DNA of 64,000 bases from Rhodocyclales bacterium (lineage in GTDB: Bacteria > Pseudomonadota > Gammaproteobacteria > Burkholderiales > Rhodocyclaceae): positions 1-64,000 of the forward strand of contig JACRLX010000025.1 of the NCBI GenBank assembly GCA_016235165.1. Direction: 5' to 3'. Below, piece after piece: positions 41,207 to 50,136 of the stretch. Made by a program: the position numbers and the translations under genes. Below the pieces are notes generated by a model. The model made no database searches and had not been told where the DNA came from. It saw only the letters and a list, made by a program, of their open reading frames with translations. Position 1 is the first letter of the stretch; every line of letters begins with the position of its first letter.

Positions 41207-42442
41207 ATGCTTACCGATACCCAACTGAAGAACCTCAAGGCGACCGGCAAGTTGTACAAGCTGGTCGATCGTGACGGCCTCTATGTCGCGGTTACCCCGT
41301 CAGGAGTTGTTTCCTTCCGATACGACTATCGACTGAACGGCCGGCGGGAAACTCTCGTTCTTGGGCAATACGGCCCAGAAGGCCTTACCTTGGGCGAGGC
41401 TAGAGAGAAACTGATCGAAGCCAAAAAGGAAATTGCTGCAGGGAAGTCACCCGCCAAGGAAAAGCAGCGTTCAATTCAGAAATCGAAAGCGGCCAAAACT
41501 TTCGGCGAGTTCTCGACCCTGTGGCTGAAGGAATATCGCATGGCGGACAGTACCCGGGACATGAGGAAATCTGTCATTGATCGCGATATCGAGCCCGAGT
41601 TTGGCCGACGTCTTCTCAAGGAAATCGCGGCTGAAGATTTGCGGGCACTGTGCGAAAGGGTCAAGACTCAGCGCAATGCACCGGCAACGGCCGTTCACAT
41701 CCGGGACATTGTTGCTCAGGTTTTCAGGTTTGCGATCGAGCGTGGTCACAAGGTCGCAAATCCTGCTGATGATGTCAGGGCATCCTCGATCGCGACCTTC
41801 AAGCCCAAAGATCGGGCGCTTTCCCCAGACGAAATCAGGATTTTCTTCCAGGAGTTGGATTTGGTACCGACGCTGCCAACAATCCGGTTGGCGTTGAAGC
41901 TTGTTCTTCTTACGCTCATCCGCAAGGGCGAGCTTCTCAATGCGACCTGGGATGAGATGGATTTCGTTGGCGCCAAGTGGATCATCCCCGCGCAGAGAAT
42001 GAAGGCCAGAAGGCCCCATGTGATTTACTTGCCCGACCAGGCCATGGACATCATGATTGCGCTGAAGACCTGCGCAGGAGGATCCAATTTTATCTTGCCG
42101 TCCCGGTATGAAGGTGACAAGGGAATGTCCAACAATACCCTCAATCGCGTTATTACTGTCACGGTCGAGCATGCGAAGAAAAAGGATTTGCCTCTGGACG
42201 ATTTCACCGTTCATGATCTCCGCAGAACGGGTTCAACGCTTCTGCATGAGGCGGGATTTAATACCGACTGGATTGAGAAATGCCTGGCCCATGAGCAGAA
42301 GGGAGTCAGGGCCGTCTACAACAAGGCAGAGTATGCGGATCAGCGCAAGGACATGCTCCAGCAATGGGCAAACATGGTAGATGCGTGGATTGCCGGGAAA
42401 GAAATCACGCCCATTCATCGTCCCACCCGCGCGGCGGCGTAG
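41207..42442 (+). CDS. P4-type tyrosine recombinase/integrase
   Basis: 411 aa. An N-terminal DUF4102-like arm-binding domain (about 1-80: LTDTQLKNLKATGKLYKLVDRDGL), a core-binding domain (about 98-190), and a catalytic domain with R239 (TLIRKGELLN), H336-x-x-R339 (VHDLRRTGSTLLHEAG), H362 and the probable nucleophile Y371 (AVYNKAEY). The ATG at 41207 has AGGAAAGG upstream. It follows guaA and would integrate the element there. It appears intact. Confidence 0.93.
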   Translation: MLTDTQLKNLKATGKLYKLVDRDGLYVAVTPSGVVSFRYDYRLNGRRETLVLGQYGPEGLTLGEAREKLIEAKKEIAAGKSPAKEKQRSIQKSKAAKTFGEFSTLWLKEYRMADSTRDMRKSVIDRDIEPEFGRRLLKEIAAEDLRALCERVKTQRNAPATAVHIRDIVAQVFRFAIERGHKVANPADDVRASSIATFKPKDRALSPDEIRIFFQELDLVPTLPTIRLALKLVLLTLIRKGELLNATWDEMDFVGAKWIIPAQRMKARRPHVIYLPDQAMDIMIALKTCAGGSNFILPSRYEGDKGMSNNTLNRVITVTVEHAKKKDLPLDDFTVHDLRRTGSTLLHEAGFNTDWIEKCLAHEQKGVRAVYNKAEYADQRKDMLQQWANMVDAWIAGKEITPIHRPTRAAA

Positions 42443-42476
42443 AAATCTGATGCTACCGAGCGGGCTGGTGTCGGCG

Positions 42477-42737
42477 TCAGGCCTGTTTTCGGACAGGCCT
42501 GAATTTGCGTTTTTGGACGTCCGGGGAAAGCTGGGGTTGGATGAGCGCTGAGCGTCTTTCTTGAATCCAGTTCTCCACTTCGTCAAGATCCCAGACAACG
42601 CAACGTGGCGTTAGATTGAATCTATTGGGAAACCCCCCCGACTTTTCGAGCCGGTAAATTGCCGAGTCGGAAAGTGGGATTAGACGGAGTAGTTCTTCGC
42701 GTCTGATCAAGCGCTTGACCTGTATTGGTTTGCTCAT
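42477..42737 (-). CDS. AlpA-family MerR-like HTH regulator/excisionase
   Basis: 86 aa with the AlpA pattern: VKRLIRREELLRLIPLSDSAIYRLEKSGGFPNRF-type helix-turn-helix (about 5-40) and VVWDLDEVENWIQER. Such proteins activate integrase or act as directionality factors. It is convergent with the integrase, 34 bp apart. The start at 42737 has AGGAA, which lies within the right copy of the 16-bp repeat, so it may bind its own leader. Confidence 0.85.
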   Translation of the reverse strand: MSKPIQVKRLIRREELLRLIPLSDSAIYRLEKSGGFPNRFNLTPRCVVWDLDEVENWIQERRSALIQPQLSPDVQKRKFRPVRKQA

Positions 42738-43046
42738 TGTCGATTCCTGACTATTCAGTACTATCGACAATTACAACTTCCCGCAGGTTGGCTGTGTTTT
42801 CGAAATCGACCCAAAAAGGGCGCATTTCGGATTTCTATTGGGGAAATTTGGAGCTTGATGTATTCCGTTCTCCTTGGATAGACCGTTGAAGCTGTAAAAA
42901 TCTCCTCCCAGAATTTTGGTAATGCCATTTGAGTAATGCAGTCACTCAAAACATTCTCTGCGGGTCGATCTCCCGTCGGGTAGTCAAGACCCACACACAA
43001 TCGAGTCAATCGACCCCTGATGGGTTTTTTCTAAGCCGCCAACTGC
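42738..43046. other. A+T-richer intergenic stretch with the right 16-bp repeat
   Basis: It contains the repeat ATTCCTGACTATTCAG (42743-42758) followed by ACTATC. No gene is convincing; a minus-strand open frame (42761-43009) has no family features or ribosome site. Composition is lower in G+C than either side, consistent with a joint between acquired segments. Confidence 0.5.
42743..42758 (+). repeat. 16-bp direct repeat, right copy
   Basis: Identical to 40998-41013. It covers the ribosome-binding site region of the minus-strand alpA-like gene. Confidence 0.75.
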
Positions 43047-43052
43047 TATAAT
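43047..43052 (+). promoter_or_regulatory. -10 box upstream of czcI
   Basis: TATAAT lies 10 nt before the ATG at 43063; its last bases overlap an earlier in-frame ATG (43051). If used, transcription would begin only a few nucleotides before 43063, giving a nearly leaderless mRNA. No good -35 is seen. Confidence 0.45.
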
Positions 43053-43062
43053 GGCTGCGCCT

Positions 43063-43407
43063 ATGAGACGCTTCCTCGCCATTCTGCTGCTGGTTATGCT
43101 ACCGCTAAATGCCGCTTTTGCTGCGGCTGCCGGTTATTGCCAGCATCAGAAAGAATCTCCGCAGGCGGCTCATTTCGGGCATCACATGCATCACCACGAC
43201 AGATCAGTCGATAAATCGACCGATACCGGAGCCCAGCTAGATCCGGATTGTGGATTCTGCCATTTGTCGTTCTCGTCTTTTGTGCCGACCTTGTCGCCAA
43301 TGCTTGGCGATATCAGCCCACACCAACTGGTTGCGCCACCTGCCGCCGAGTTTTGTTCCGCGACGGTCGATCCCTTCGACCGTCCGCCGCTTACCCGCCT
43401 CGCCTGA
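43063..43407 (+). CDS. czcI: CzcI-like periplasmic metal-responsive protein
   Basis: 114 aa: signal peptide MRRFLAILLLVMLPLNAAFA, then YCQHQ, a His cluster HFGHHMHHHD and CGFCHLSF, the layout of CzcI proteins that precede czcCBA operons. These are periplasmic and thought to modulate the efflux system. The second ATG is chosen because the first lies in the -10 box and would add charged residues before the signal peptide. czcC follows after 117 nt. Confidence 0.75.
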   Translation: MRRFLAILLLVMLPLNAAFAAAAGYCQHQKESPQAAHFGHHMHHHDRSVDKSTDTGAQLDPDCGFCHLSFSSFVPTLSPMLGDISPHQLVAPPAAEFCSATVDPFDRPPLTRLA

Positions 43408-43524
43408 TCCGGCGGGACGCGTCCACTCTTTTTCTCGTCCTTGACGGCAGACTAAGTCCGCGCCAGCGGGCTGTCTGTACGTCCCGTCGGATTCTTCTCA
43501 TGGTTCAACTCGCTGAGGAATTCG

Positions 43525-44844
43525 ATGAACAAGGCGCTTTTGCTTTCGCTTGTGCTGCTGGCCACACTGCCAGCGCACGCACAGTACCCGCAGGCCCTGA
43601 CTAGGACGGTCGCGACCAATGGGTCGTCCGGCCTTGCGCCCACGTCTGTTGAGCTTCCGCTGACCTTGGAACAGGCTTGGCAACTTGCCGAGCAGTCCAA
43701 CCCTGCCCTGAAGAGCGCACAGGCGAGCCTCGCCACCGCCGAAGGACAACTTGCCGATACCCAAGGTTTGCTTTGGAACAACCCGCAGATCGCCGCCGAG
43801 CGTCAGCGGCGGACAGTGCCCGATCCGACGCAAAACGATCGCACGCAGCGCGAGTGGAACGTCGGCCTGACGCAGACGCTTGAGATCGCCGGCCAACAAG
43901 GCTATCGGCGCACGGCGGCAGAGCAGGAACTGGCGGCGCTGCGCGAAACGATCGAAGAAGCGCGGCGCCAGTTGCGTGCCGAGGTCGAGCAGAAATTCGT
44001 CCGCGTCGTCGCCCTGCAATTACGCGCCGAAATGGAAACGGGATTGGTCGACCTGATCCGGGAGAACAGCACTGTCACGCGCAAGCGCTTCGACGCAGGC
44101 GAAGACACCAAGCTCGACGCCAATCTCGCCGAAGTCGAGCTCGGACGGGCACGCAACCAGCTCGAAACGGTTGGCGAACAGTTGATCCAGGCTCGCGCGG
44201 AACTCGCTACCCTGCTGCAATTGCCGGCGGAAAGGCTTCCAGCGGTCAAAGGTGCGCTCGCCGTCAAACCGGGACTGCCCTATACCCTTGATCAACTGCT
44301 CACGGCTGCGGCCAGTCGAGCCCAGCTGCGCGCGCTCGATCACCGTGAGCAGGCGGCGCGCAACCGGCTAGGCCTCGAACGGGCGGCAGCCTACCCGGAC
44401 ATCACTGTCGGCCTGAGTTCCGCCCGCGAAGGTCCCGGCGACGCCCGCGAGAGGATCGTCGGGCTGAGCGTATCGGTTCCCTTGCCGCTCTTCCGGCGGA
44501 ATAGCGCCGGTATAGGCAAGGCGTCGGCCGAGTTGACCCAGGCCGAGATCGAGAAGCAGGCCGCCGGCCGCGATACCCGCGCCCGTGTCCTGGCCCTGTG
44601 GCAAAAGCTCGACAGCCTGCGTCAGCGGACGCAACGGCTCGACCAGTCGGTGCTGCAACGCCTTGAAGAAAACCAGCGCCTGTCGACTGCCGCCTACCGT
44701 GCCGGCGAGATCAGCCTCGTCCAGATGCTGCTTGCCACCCGGCAGGTGCTCGACACCCGCCGCGAAGTCCTCGAAGCAATGACCGAATTCGCCTTGACGC
44801 GCAGCGAACTGGAGCAAACCGCCGGCTGGAGCGCGAGCCAATGA
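43525..44844 (+). CDS. czcC: CzcC-type outer-membrane efflux protein
   Basis: 439 aa TolC-family protein: signal peptide MNKALLLSLVLLATLPAHAQ and two outer-membrane efflux repeats (LEQAWQLAEQSNPALKSAQ near 50, and ASRAQLRALDHREQAARNR near 265), with long coiled helices. It forms the exit duct of the tripartite RND pump. GAGGAATTCG precedes the ATG. The stop overlaps an in-frame ATG of the next gene. Confidence 0.9.
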   Translation: MNKALLLSLVLLATLPAHAQYPQALTRTVATNGSSGLAPTSVELPLTLEQAWQLAEQSNPALKSAQASLATAEGQLADTQGLLWNNPQIAAERQRRTVPDPTQNDRTQREWNVGLTQTLEIAGQQGYRRTAAEQELAALRETIEEARRQLRAEVEQKFVRVVALQLRAEMETGLVDLIRENSTVTRKRFDAGEDTKLDANLAEVELGRARNQLETVGEQLIQARAELATLLQLPAERLPAVKGALAVKPGLPYTLDQLLTAAASRAQLRALDHREQAARNRLGLERAAAYPDITVGLSSAREGPGDARERIVGLSVSVPLPLFRRNSAGIGKASAELTQAEIEKQAAGRDTRARVLALWQKLDSLRQRTQRLDQSVLQRLEENQRLSTAAYRAGEISLVQMLLATRQVLDTRREVLEAMTEFALTRSELEQTAGWSASQ

Positions 44845-44894
44845 AGGCCGCACCTGCTGTCACCGGCCAAACCACCCGCATCGGAAAAGACCCC

Positions 44895-46145
44895 ATGAAG
44901 ACATCCAAAACCGACCTGACGCTCGCCTTGGCCATTGGCCTGGCGACGCTTGCGCTGACCGCTTGCGACAAGCCGGAGCCGACCGCGAAGGCAACGCAAC
45001 CAGCCGCCGCAGCAAGCAGCGGCACCGACAAGGCCGGCGACAAGCACGGTGAGCACAAGGAAGGCGAAGCCGGTCATGGCGAGGCGGGGTCGTTAAAGCT
45101 CAGCGCTGAAGAAATCGAAACCGCCGGAATCAAGGTCGAAGAACTCGCGGCGCAGGAAATCAGCGAGCAGTTGACGGTCACCGCCACCATCCGCCCCAAC
45201 CAGGATCGCATCACCCATGTCGCACCGCGAGTGCCGGGACGCATCGTCAAGGTCCACGTCAATCTCGGCGACCGGGTGAAGGCCGGACAGGCGCTGGCCG
45301 TGCTCGACAGCCTCGATGTGGGCGAAGCGCACTCCAGCTATCTCCAGGCGAAGACCCAGCTCGCGGTGGCCAAGGCCGACTTCGAGCGTGCCGAAAAACT
45401 CCACGGCGACCAGATCATCGCCCAGAAGGACCATTTGCGCGCCCACGCCGAGTACGAGAAGGCCAAGGCATCGTTCGCCGCCGCCGGCGACAAGCTGCGC
45501 ATGCTTGGGGTGGGGACAACGCCAGCCGACGATGGCCGGGCCGTGTCGACCTTCCCACTGACCACGCCGTTTGCCGGCACGGTGATCGAGAAGCACGCCA
45601 TCCTCGGCGAACTGGCCCAGCCCGACAAGCAGATGTTCACCGTGGCCGACCTCTCGAAACTGTGGATCGAGGCCAACCTGTTCGAGAAGGATCTCGGCCG
45701 GGTCAAGACCGGCGCGGAAGCGATGGTCACTGTCGATGCCTATCCCGGCGAATCCTTCCAGGGCACGCTCACCTACATTGCGGCGGTCGTGGACAAGGAG
45801 TCGCGCACGGTCCAGGCCCGGGTCGAGGTCGCCAATCCGGGCGGACGGCTCAAACCCGAGATGTTCGCCACCGCAGCTATCCGTACCAGCGGAACGGTCG
45901 GCGTCGCGGGCAAAGCCAAGGCGTTGTTGCTGCCGCAGGAAGCCGTGGTGCTGATGCAGGGCCAACCGACGGCCTTCGTCGAGGAACACGGCGGCTTCGA
46001 GCCGCGTGCTGTCGAGCTGGGAGAAAAACTGCGTGACCGGGTCGTGATCAAAAACGGATTGCAGGCCGGCGAGCGGGTGGTGACTGCCGGAACGTATGCG
46101 CTCAAGGCGCGCCTGCTCAAGTCGCAAATCGGCGATTCGCACTGA
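44895..46145 (+). CDS. czcB: CzcB-type periplasmic adaptor (membrane fusion) lipoprotein
   Basis: 416 aa from the ATG at 44895, chosen because it gives a signal peptide ending in the lipobox LTAC (Cys24). After a His/Glu-rich stretch (KHGEHKEGEAGHGEAG) come the barrel-sandwich domain (THVAPRVPGRIVKVHVNLGDRVKAG), alpha hairpin, and beta-barrel (ADLSKLWIEANLFEKDLG). It links CzcA and CzcC. An upstream ATG at 44841 overlaps the czcC stop but would spoil the signal peptide. Confidence 0.9.
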   Translation: MKTSKTDLTLALAIGLATLALTACDKPEPTAKATQPAAAASSGTDKAGDKHGEHKEGEAGHGEAGSLKLSAEEIETAGIKVEELAAQEISEQLTVTATIRPNQDRITHVAPRVPGRIVKVHVNLGDRVKAGQALAVLDSLDVGEAHSSYLQAKTQLAVAKADFERAEKLHGDQIIAQKDHLRAHAEYEKAKASFAAAGDKLRMLGVGTTPADDGRAVSTFPLTTPFAGTVIEKHAILGELAQPDKQMFTVADLSKLWIEANLFEKDLGRVKTGAEAMVTVDAYPGESFQGTLTYIAAVVDKESRTVQARVEVANPGGRLKPEMFATAAIRTSGTVGVAGKAKALLLPQEAVVLMQGQPTAFVEEHGGFEPRAVELGEKLRDRVVIKNGLQAGERVVTAGTYALKARLLKSQIGDSH

Positions 46146-46154
46146 GGACCGGCC

Positions 46155-49100
46155 ATGCTCAATTCAATTGTCGATCTCTCGCTGCGCTACAAGGTCCTGG
46201 TCCTGGTCGGATTCCTGCTCGTCGTGGTGTTCGGTGTGCAAGCCTTCCGCGCCGTGCCGGTGGACGCCTTTCCGGATGTGACGCCGATTCAGGTCAATGT
46301 CTACACCGAGTCGCCCGGCCTCGCCGCCGAGGATGTCGAGAAGCTGCTCACCTTCCCGATGGAAACGGCCATGGCCGGCTTGCCCGGCGTGGAAGAAATC
46401 CGTTCTGTGTCGCTGTTCGGGCTGTCCTTCGTCAGCGTCTATTTCAAGGACGACGTCGACATCTACTTCGCCCGCCGCCTGGTCGGCGAGAAGATGCTCG
46501 AAGCCAAGGCGCGCATGCCGGAAGGCTACGGCGAACCGACGCTGGGACCGAACTCTTCCGGGCTCGGTCAGGTGTTCTGGTACACGGTCGAATCGGCCGA
46601 CCAGAAGCTCTCGGCCATGGACCTGCGCACCTTGCAGGACTGGAACGTGCGCCTGTTGCTGCGTACCGCGGCGGGCGTCGACGACGTCATCTCCTGGGGC
46701 GGCGACGAGAAGCAGTTCCAGGTGCTGATCCAGCCGCACAAACTGATCAAGTACGGGCTGACCTTCAAGGCAGTCATCGAGGCGCTGGCCGCCAACAATC
46801 GCCAGGTCGGCGGGCAGTACGTGAACCTCGGCCGCGAGCAGTACCTGGTGCGCGGGCTGGGACTGGTCACCGGCACGCGCGACATCGGCAATGTGGTGAT
46901 CACGCAACGCGAAGGCTCGCCGATCTACGTCCGCGACGTGGCCGAGGTGAAGGAAGCGCCCGGCCTGCGTTTTGGTGCGGTGACACGGGACGGCAAAGAA
47001 GTCGCGCTAGGCATGGCGCTGGCACGCATCAACGAGAATGCCAAGAACGTCGTCGATGCGGTCAAGGCAAAGCTCAAGCTGGCGCAGCAGGCATTGCCCA
47101 AGGGCGCCTCCATCATCCCAGTGTACGACCGCACGGAACTCGTCGACAAGGCGCTCGCGACGGCCGAAAGCGCGCTGCTCGAAGGCTCGATCCTGGTCGC
47201 CGTCGTCCTCTTCCTGTTTCTTGGCGAAATCCGCTCCGCCATCGTCGTAGTCGTCACGTTGCCGCTGGCGATGCTCATTGCCTTCATCCTCATGCAATAC
47301 GTCGGTATGTCGGCCAACCTGATGTCGCTGGCCGGGCTGGCCATCGGTATCGGCATGATGGTGGATGGCGCGGTGGTGATGGTGGAGAACAGCTTCCGCC
47401 TGCTCTCGCATCAGGCCGGCAAGACGGTGAACCGCACCCACGTCATCCTGGAAGCGGCGCACGAGGTGATCAACCCGATCGCCTTTGCCATCCTCATCAT
47501 CATCGTGGTGTTCCTGCCGCTGTTCTCGCTGACCGGGCTGGAGGGCAAGCTATTCAAGCCGATGGCGCTGACGATTACCTTTGCCATGGTCGGCTCGCTG
47601 ATCCTGACCATGACGCTGGTGCCGGTGCTCGCGGCGCTGATCTTGAAGCCCATGGAAGAGAAGGACACCTTCCTTGTGCGCTGGGCCAAGCAGCTCTATC
47701 TGCCGCGCCTTGACTGGGCGCTCGACAACAAGCGCAAGGTCATCGGTGGGGCGCTTGTACTTCTGGTTGCGTCGCTTGCGGTGTTTCCGTTTCTGGGCAA
47801 GGAGTTCATGCCGAGCCTGCAGGAAGGCTCGATCATGTTTCGCGTGACCGGCATTCCGTCTACTTCGCTGGACGAAAGCATTGCGGTGTCAAAGCGCTTC
47901 GACGCCATGCTGAAGCAGAACTTTCCGCAGGTGAAGTCGACGCTCGCCACCATCGGCCGCGCCGAAAAGGGCGAGACCGCAGACGTCAATTACATGGAGG
48001 TCCTGGTCGAGGTCAAGCCGGCGAAAGAATGGCCGAAGAAAATCAGCATGCCCGAACTCTCCGGACAGATGCAGGAGTTCATGGAAAAAGCGATGCCCAC
48101 GGTGGTGCTGGCTGCCACGCAGCCGATCCAGATGCGCGTCGAAGAGCTGATCTCCGGCGTGCGCGCCACCCTGGCCCTGAAGATCTACGGCGAAGACCTG
48201 ACCACGCTCGACCGCCTGGCCGGCGAAGCGAAGGCCGTGCTCGACAAGGTGCCCGGCGTCGCCGACCTCGCGCTGGAAGCGAACAAGGGCAAACCGCAAC
48301 TGGTGATCAAGGTCAATCGTGACGAGGCGGCGCGCTATGGCATCAACGCCGACGAGATTCTCGAGGTGGTCCAGGCCGGAATCGGCGGCAAGAGCGTCAG
48401 CACGGTGATCGACGGGGTCAAGCGCTTCGATATCCAGGTGCGGCTCGACGCGGCCTTCCGCGACAGCCCGCAGGCGATCAGCGACATTCCGATTCGCACC
48501 CAGTCCGGCGCGCTGGTGCCGCTGTCGCGGGTCGCTACGGTGGAGACCGACGAGGGCTATTCCTTCGTGCGCCGCGAGCAGTTGCAGCGTTATGCCGTGC
48601 TGCAACTGGACGTGAAAGGCCGCGACGTGGATGGTTTCGTCAAGGAAGCCGATGCCAGAATCCGTAGCCAAATGAAACTGCCCGAAGGCTATTGGATCGA
48701 GTGGGGCGGTGCCTTCGAGAACCAGCAACGGGCTATGGCCCGGCTCGCCGTGATCGTGCCACTGACCATCGGCCTGATCTTCATCCTGCTCTACACCGCC
48801 TTCAATTCGCTGAGCCACGCCACGTTAATCATCGCCAACGTGCCTTTCGCCGTGATCGGTGGCGTCTTCGGCCTGGCGATTACCGGGCAGTACGTGTCGG
48901 TGCCCTCGGCCATCGGCTTCATCGCCGTGTTCGGCGTCGCCATGCTCAACGGCATCGTCTTGGTGTCCTTTCTGAATGATCGGCGGCGACAGGGATTCAG
49001 CATCCGCGAGGCGGTGCGCGAAGGGGCAGCGCTGCGGCTGCGGCCGGTGCTGATGACGGCCTCGGTGGCGATTTTGGGCCTGATCCCGATGCTGCTGTCG

Positions 49101-49247
49101 CAGGGCGTCGGGGCGGAGACGCAACGGCCGTTGGCGACGGTCGTCGTCGGGGGCTTGTTCACTTCAACGGCACTGACCCTTCTTCTCCTGCCGCTCATGT
49201 ACGAGTGGTTGGAAATTCGCAGGGAACGCAAGGCGGCATCGGCATGA
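46155..49247 (+). CDS. czcA: CzcA-type heavy-metal RND efflux pump
   Basis: 1030 aa with twelve membrane helices and two large periplasmic loops; N-terminal VDAFPDVTPIQVNVYTESPGL is typical of heavy-metal RND pumps. The proton-relay helix reads AIGIGMMVDGAVVMVEN (396-412) with Asp404 and Glu411, but lacks the first Asp of the DFGxxxDGA motif of classical Co/Zn/Cd CzcA. The exact metal is therefore uncertain. It completes the czcICBA cluster. Confidence 0.92.
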   Translation: MLNSIVDLSLRYKVLVLVGFLLVVVFGVQAFRAVPVDAFPDVTPIQVNVYTESPGLAAEDVEKLLTFPMETAMAGLPGVEEIRSVSLFGLSFVSVYFKDDVDIYFARRLVGEKMLEAKARMPEGYGEPTLGPNSSGLGQVFWYTVESADQKLSAMDLRTLQDWNVRLLLRTAAGVDDVISWGGDEKQFQVLIQPHKLIKYGLTFKAVIEALAANNRQVGGQYVNLGREQYLVRGLGLVTGTRDIGNVVITQREGSPIYVRDVAEVKEAPGLRFGAVTRDGKEVALGMALARINENAKNVVDAVKAKLKLAQQALPKGASIIPVYDRTELVDKALATAESALLEGSILVAVVLFLFLGEIRSAIVVVVTLPLAMLIAFILMQYVGMSANLMSLAGLAIGIGMMVDGAVVMVENSFRLLSHQAGKTVNRTHVILEAAHEVINPIAFAILIIIVVFLPLFSLTGLEGKLFKPMALTITFAMVGSLILTMTLVPVLAALILKPMEEKDTFLVRWAKQLYLPRLDWALDNKRKVIGGALVLLVASLAVFPFLGKEFMPSLQEGSIMFRVTGIPSTSLDESIAVSKRFDAMLKQNFPQVKSTLATIGRAEKGETADVNYMEVLVEVKPAKEWPKKISMPELSGQMQEFMEKAMPTVVLAATQPIQMRVEELISGVRATLALKIYGEDLTTLDRLAGEAKAVLDKVPGVADLALEANKGKPQLVIKVNRDEAARYGINADEILEVVQAGIGGKSVSTVIDGVKRFDIQVRLDAAFRDSPQAISDIPIRTQSGALVPLSRVATVETDEGYSFVRREQLQRYAVLQLDVKGRDVDGFVKEADARIRSQMKLPEGYWIEWGGAFENQQRAMARLAVIVPLTIGLIFILLYTAFNSLSHATLIIANVPFAVIGGVFGLAITGQYVSVPSAIGFIAVFGVAMLNGIVLVSFLNDRRRQGFSIREAVREGAALRLRPVLMTASVAILGLIPMLLSQGVGAETQRPLATVVVGGLFTSTALTLLLLPLMYEWLEIRRERKAASA

Positions 49248-49272
49248 TCAAGGCGAAAAGAAAGGGGGAATC

Positions 49273-49704
49273 ATGAAAGCAAGGACAGCAGTATCGGCTT
49301 GTCTGGCAATCCTCGTGCTGACCGCTTGTGCCGGACATTCGCACAGCCTGGTTCGGGAGGAAAGCGACCGGGACATCACGACCGGCATGTTCCGTCACGA
49401 AGGGCCAGAGGGATCGTCGATGGCACTGGAATTTCGCGGGATACGTTTCGAGGCGCGTGGCTTCGCCATCGAGCGCAATCAGAACCTGGCGGAGTTGAAG
49501 CGACGTTACGGGATCGACCGCAAGCATTGGGACCGGATTTTTTCAGGCATGGATACGGACCACTACGTGTATGCGGCCCAACCCGAGTTACACGCCGGCA
49601 ATGGCGCGACGCTACGGTGCTCGGCTGTCTGGCGGTCGGGCGGTTCCCCGGCCGGGGAATGCGTTACCACCGACGGATTGCACGTCAATTTCCGCTTCGA
49701 GTGA
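49273..49704 (+). CDS. Small lipoprotein with KHWDRIF motif (paralogue 1)
   Basis: 143 aa. Signal peptide with lipobox LTAC, then AGHSHSLVREES. The body shares many positions with the protein at 54558-54986: ARGFAIERNQNLAELKRRYG, KHWDRIFSGMDTDHYVY, and a C-terminal GATLRC...GECV two-Cys end. I do not recognise a described family. Outer-membrane or periplasmic location follows from the lipobox. Immediate context is czcA upstream and the P1B-4 ATPase downstream, so a periplasmic role in metal response is likely but unproven. Confidence 0.8.
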   Translation: MKARTAVSACLAILVLTACAGHSHSLVREESDRDITTGMFRHEGPEGSSMALEFRGIRFEARGFAIERNQNLAELKRRYGIDRKHWDRIFSGMDTDHYVYAAQPELHAGNGATLRCSAVWRSGGSPAGECVTTDGLHVNFRFE

Positions 49705-49755
49705 GCGTGACCGAAATCCCGAGGCGCGCTGATAACGAGTGAAAGCTGGAAAATC

Positions 49756-50115
49756 ATGCTGAAAGAGTTTCCTTCGAAAAAGCAGGTGCCCGGCGAAAGA
49801 AAGCGTCGCTGGTTTTTCTGCCACGAACTCGACCTGGTGGTCTGGTTCGACGATCAGGACCACCCGGTCGCTTTTCAACTGGCGTATGACAAGTATAGTG
49901 ATGAGCGGTCGATTACCTGGGACGCGGAAACAGGATACCGCCACTATGCGGTGGATGAAGGAAACCCTTTCCCCGGGAAAACGCAAACGCCGCTCTTGTA
50001 TGAGGATGGTGCGTTCAGTGCCGGCCGCGTAATTGATTCGTTCAAATCGCTGTCCGCGGAAATGCCCCCGGAGATCGCGACCTTCGTCCTTCACAAATTG
50101 TCTGACTACTGCTGA
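49756..50115 (+). CDS. Uncharacterised cytoplasmic protein
   Basis: 119 aa, no signal peptide or membrane helix. Notable features are KRRWFFCHELDLVVWFDDQ, FQLAYDKYSDERSITWD, KTQTPLLYEDGAF and a C-terminal VLHKLSDYC. No known domain is recognised. It lies 51 nt after a lipoprotein gene and 21 nt before the P1B-4 ATPase, in the same orientation, so it is likely part of the metal operon. Confidence 0.75.
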   Translation: MLKEFPSKKQVPGERKRRWFFCHELDLVVWFDDQDHPVAFQLAYDKYSDERSITWDAETGYRHYAVDEGNPFPGKTQTPLLYEDGAFSAGRVIDSFKSLSAEMPPEIATFVLHKLSDYC

Positions 50116-50136
50116 TAGTCAGCCAAAAAGCTCATC

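Noticed and set aside
42761-43009. Minus-strand open frame of 82 codons upstream of the alpA-like gene
   Set aside because: No family resemblance, no ribosome site, unusual composition and overlap with the repeat region; treated as noncoding.
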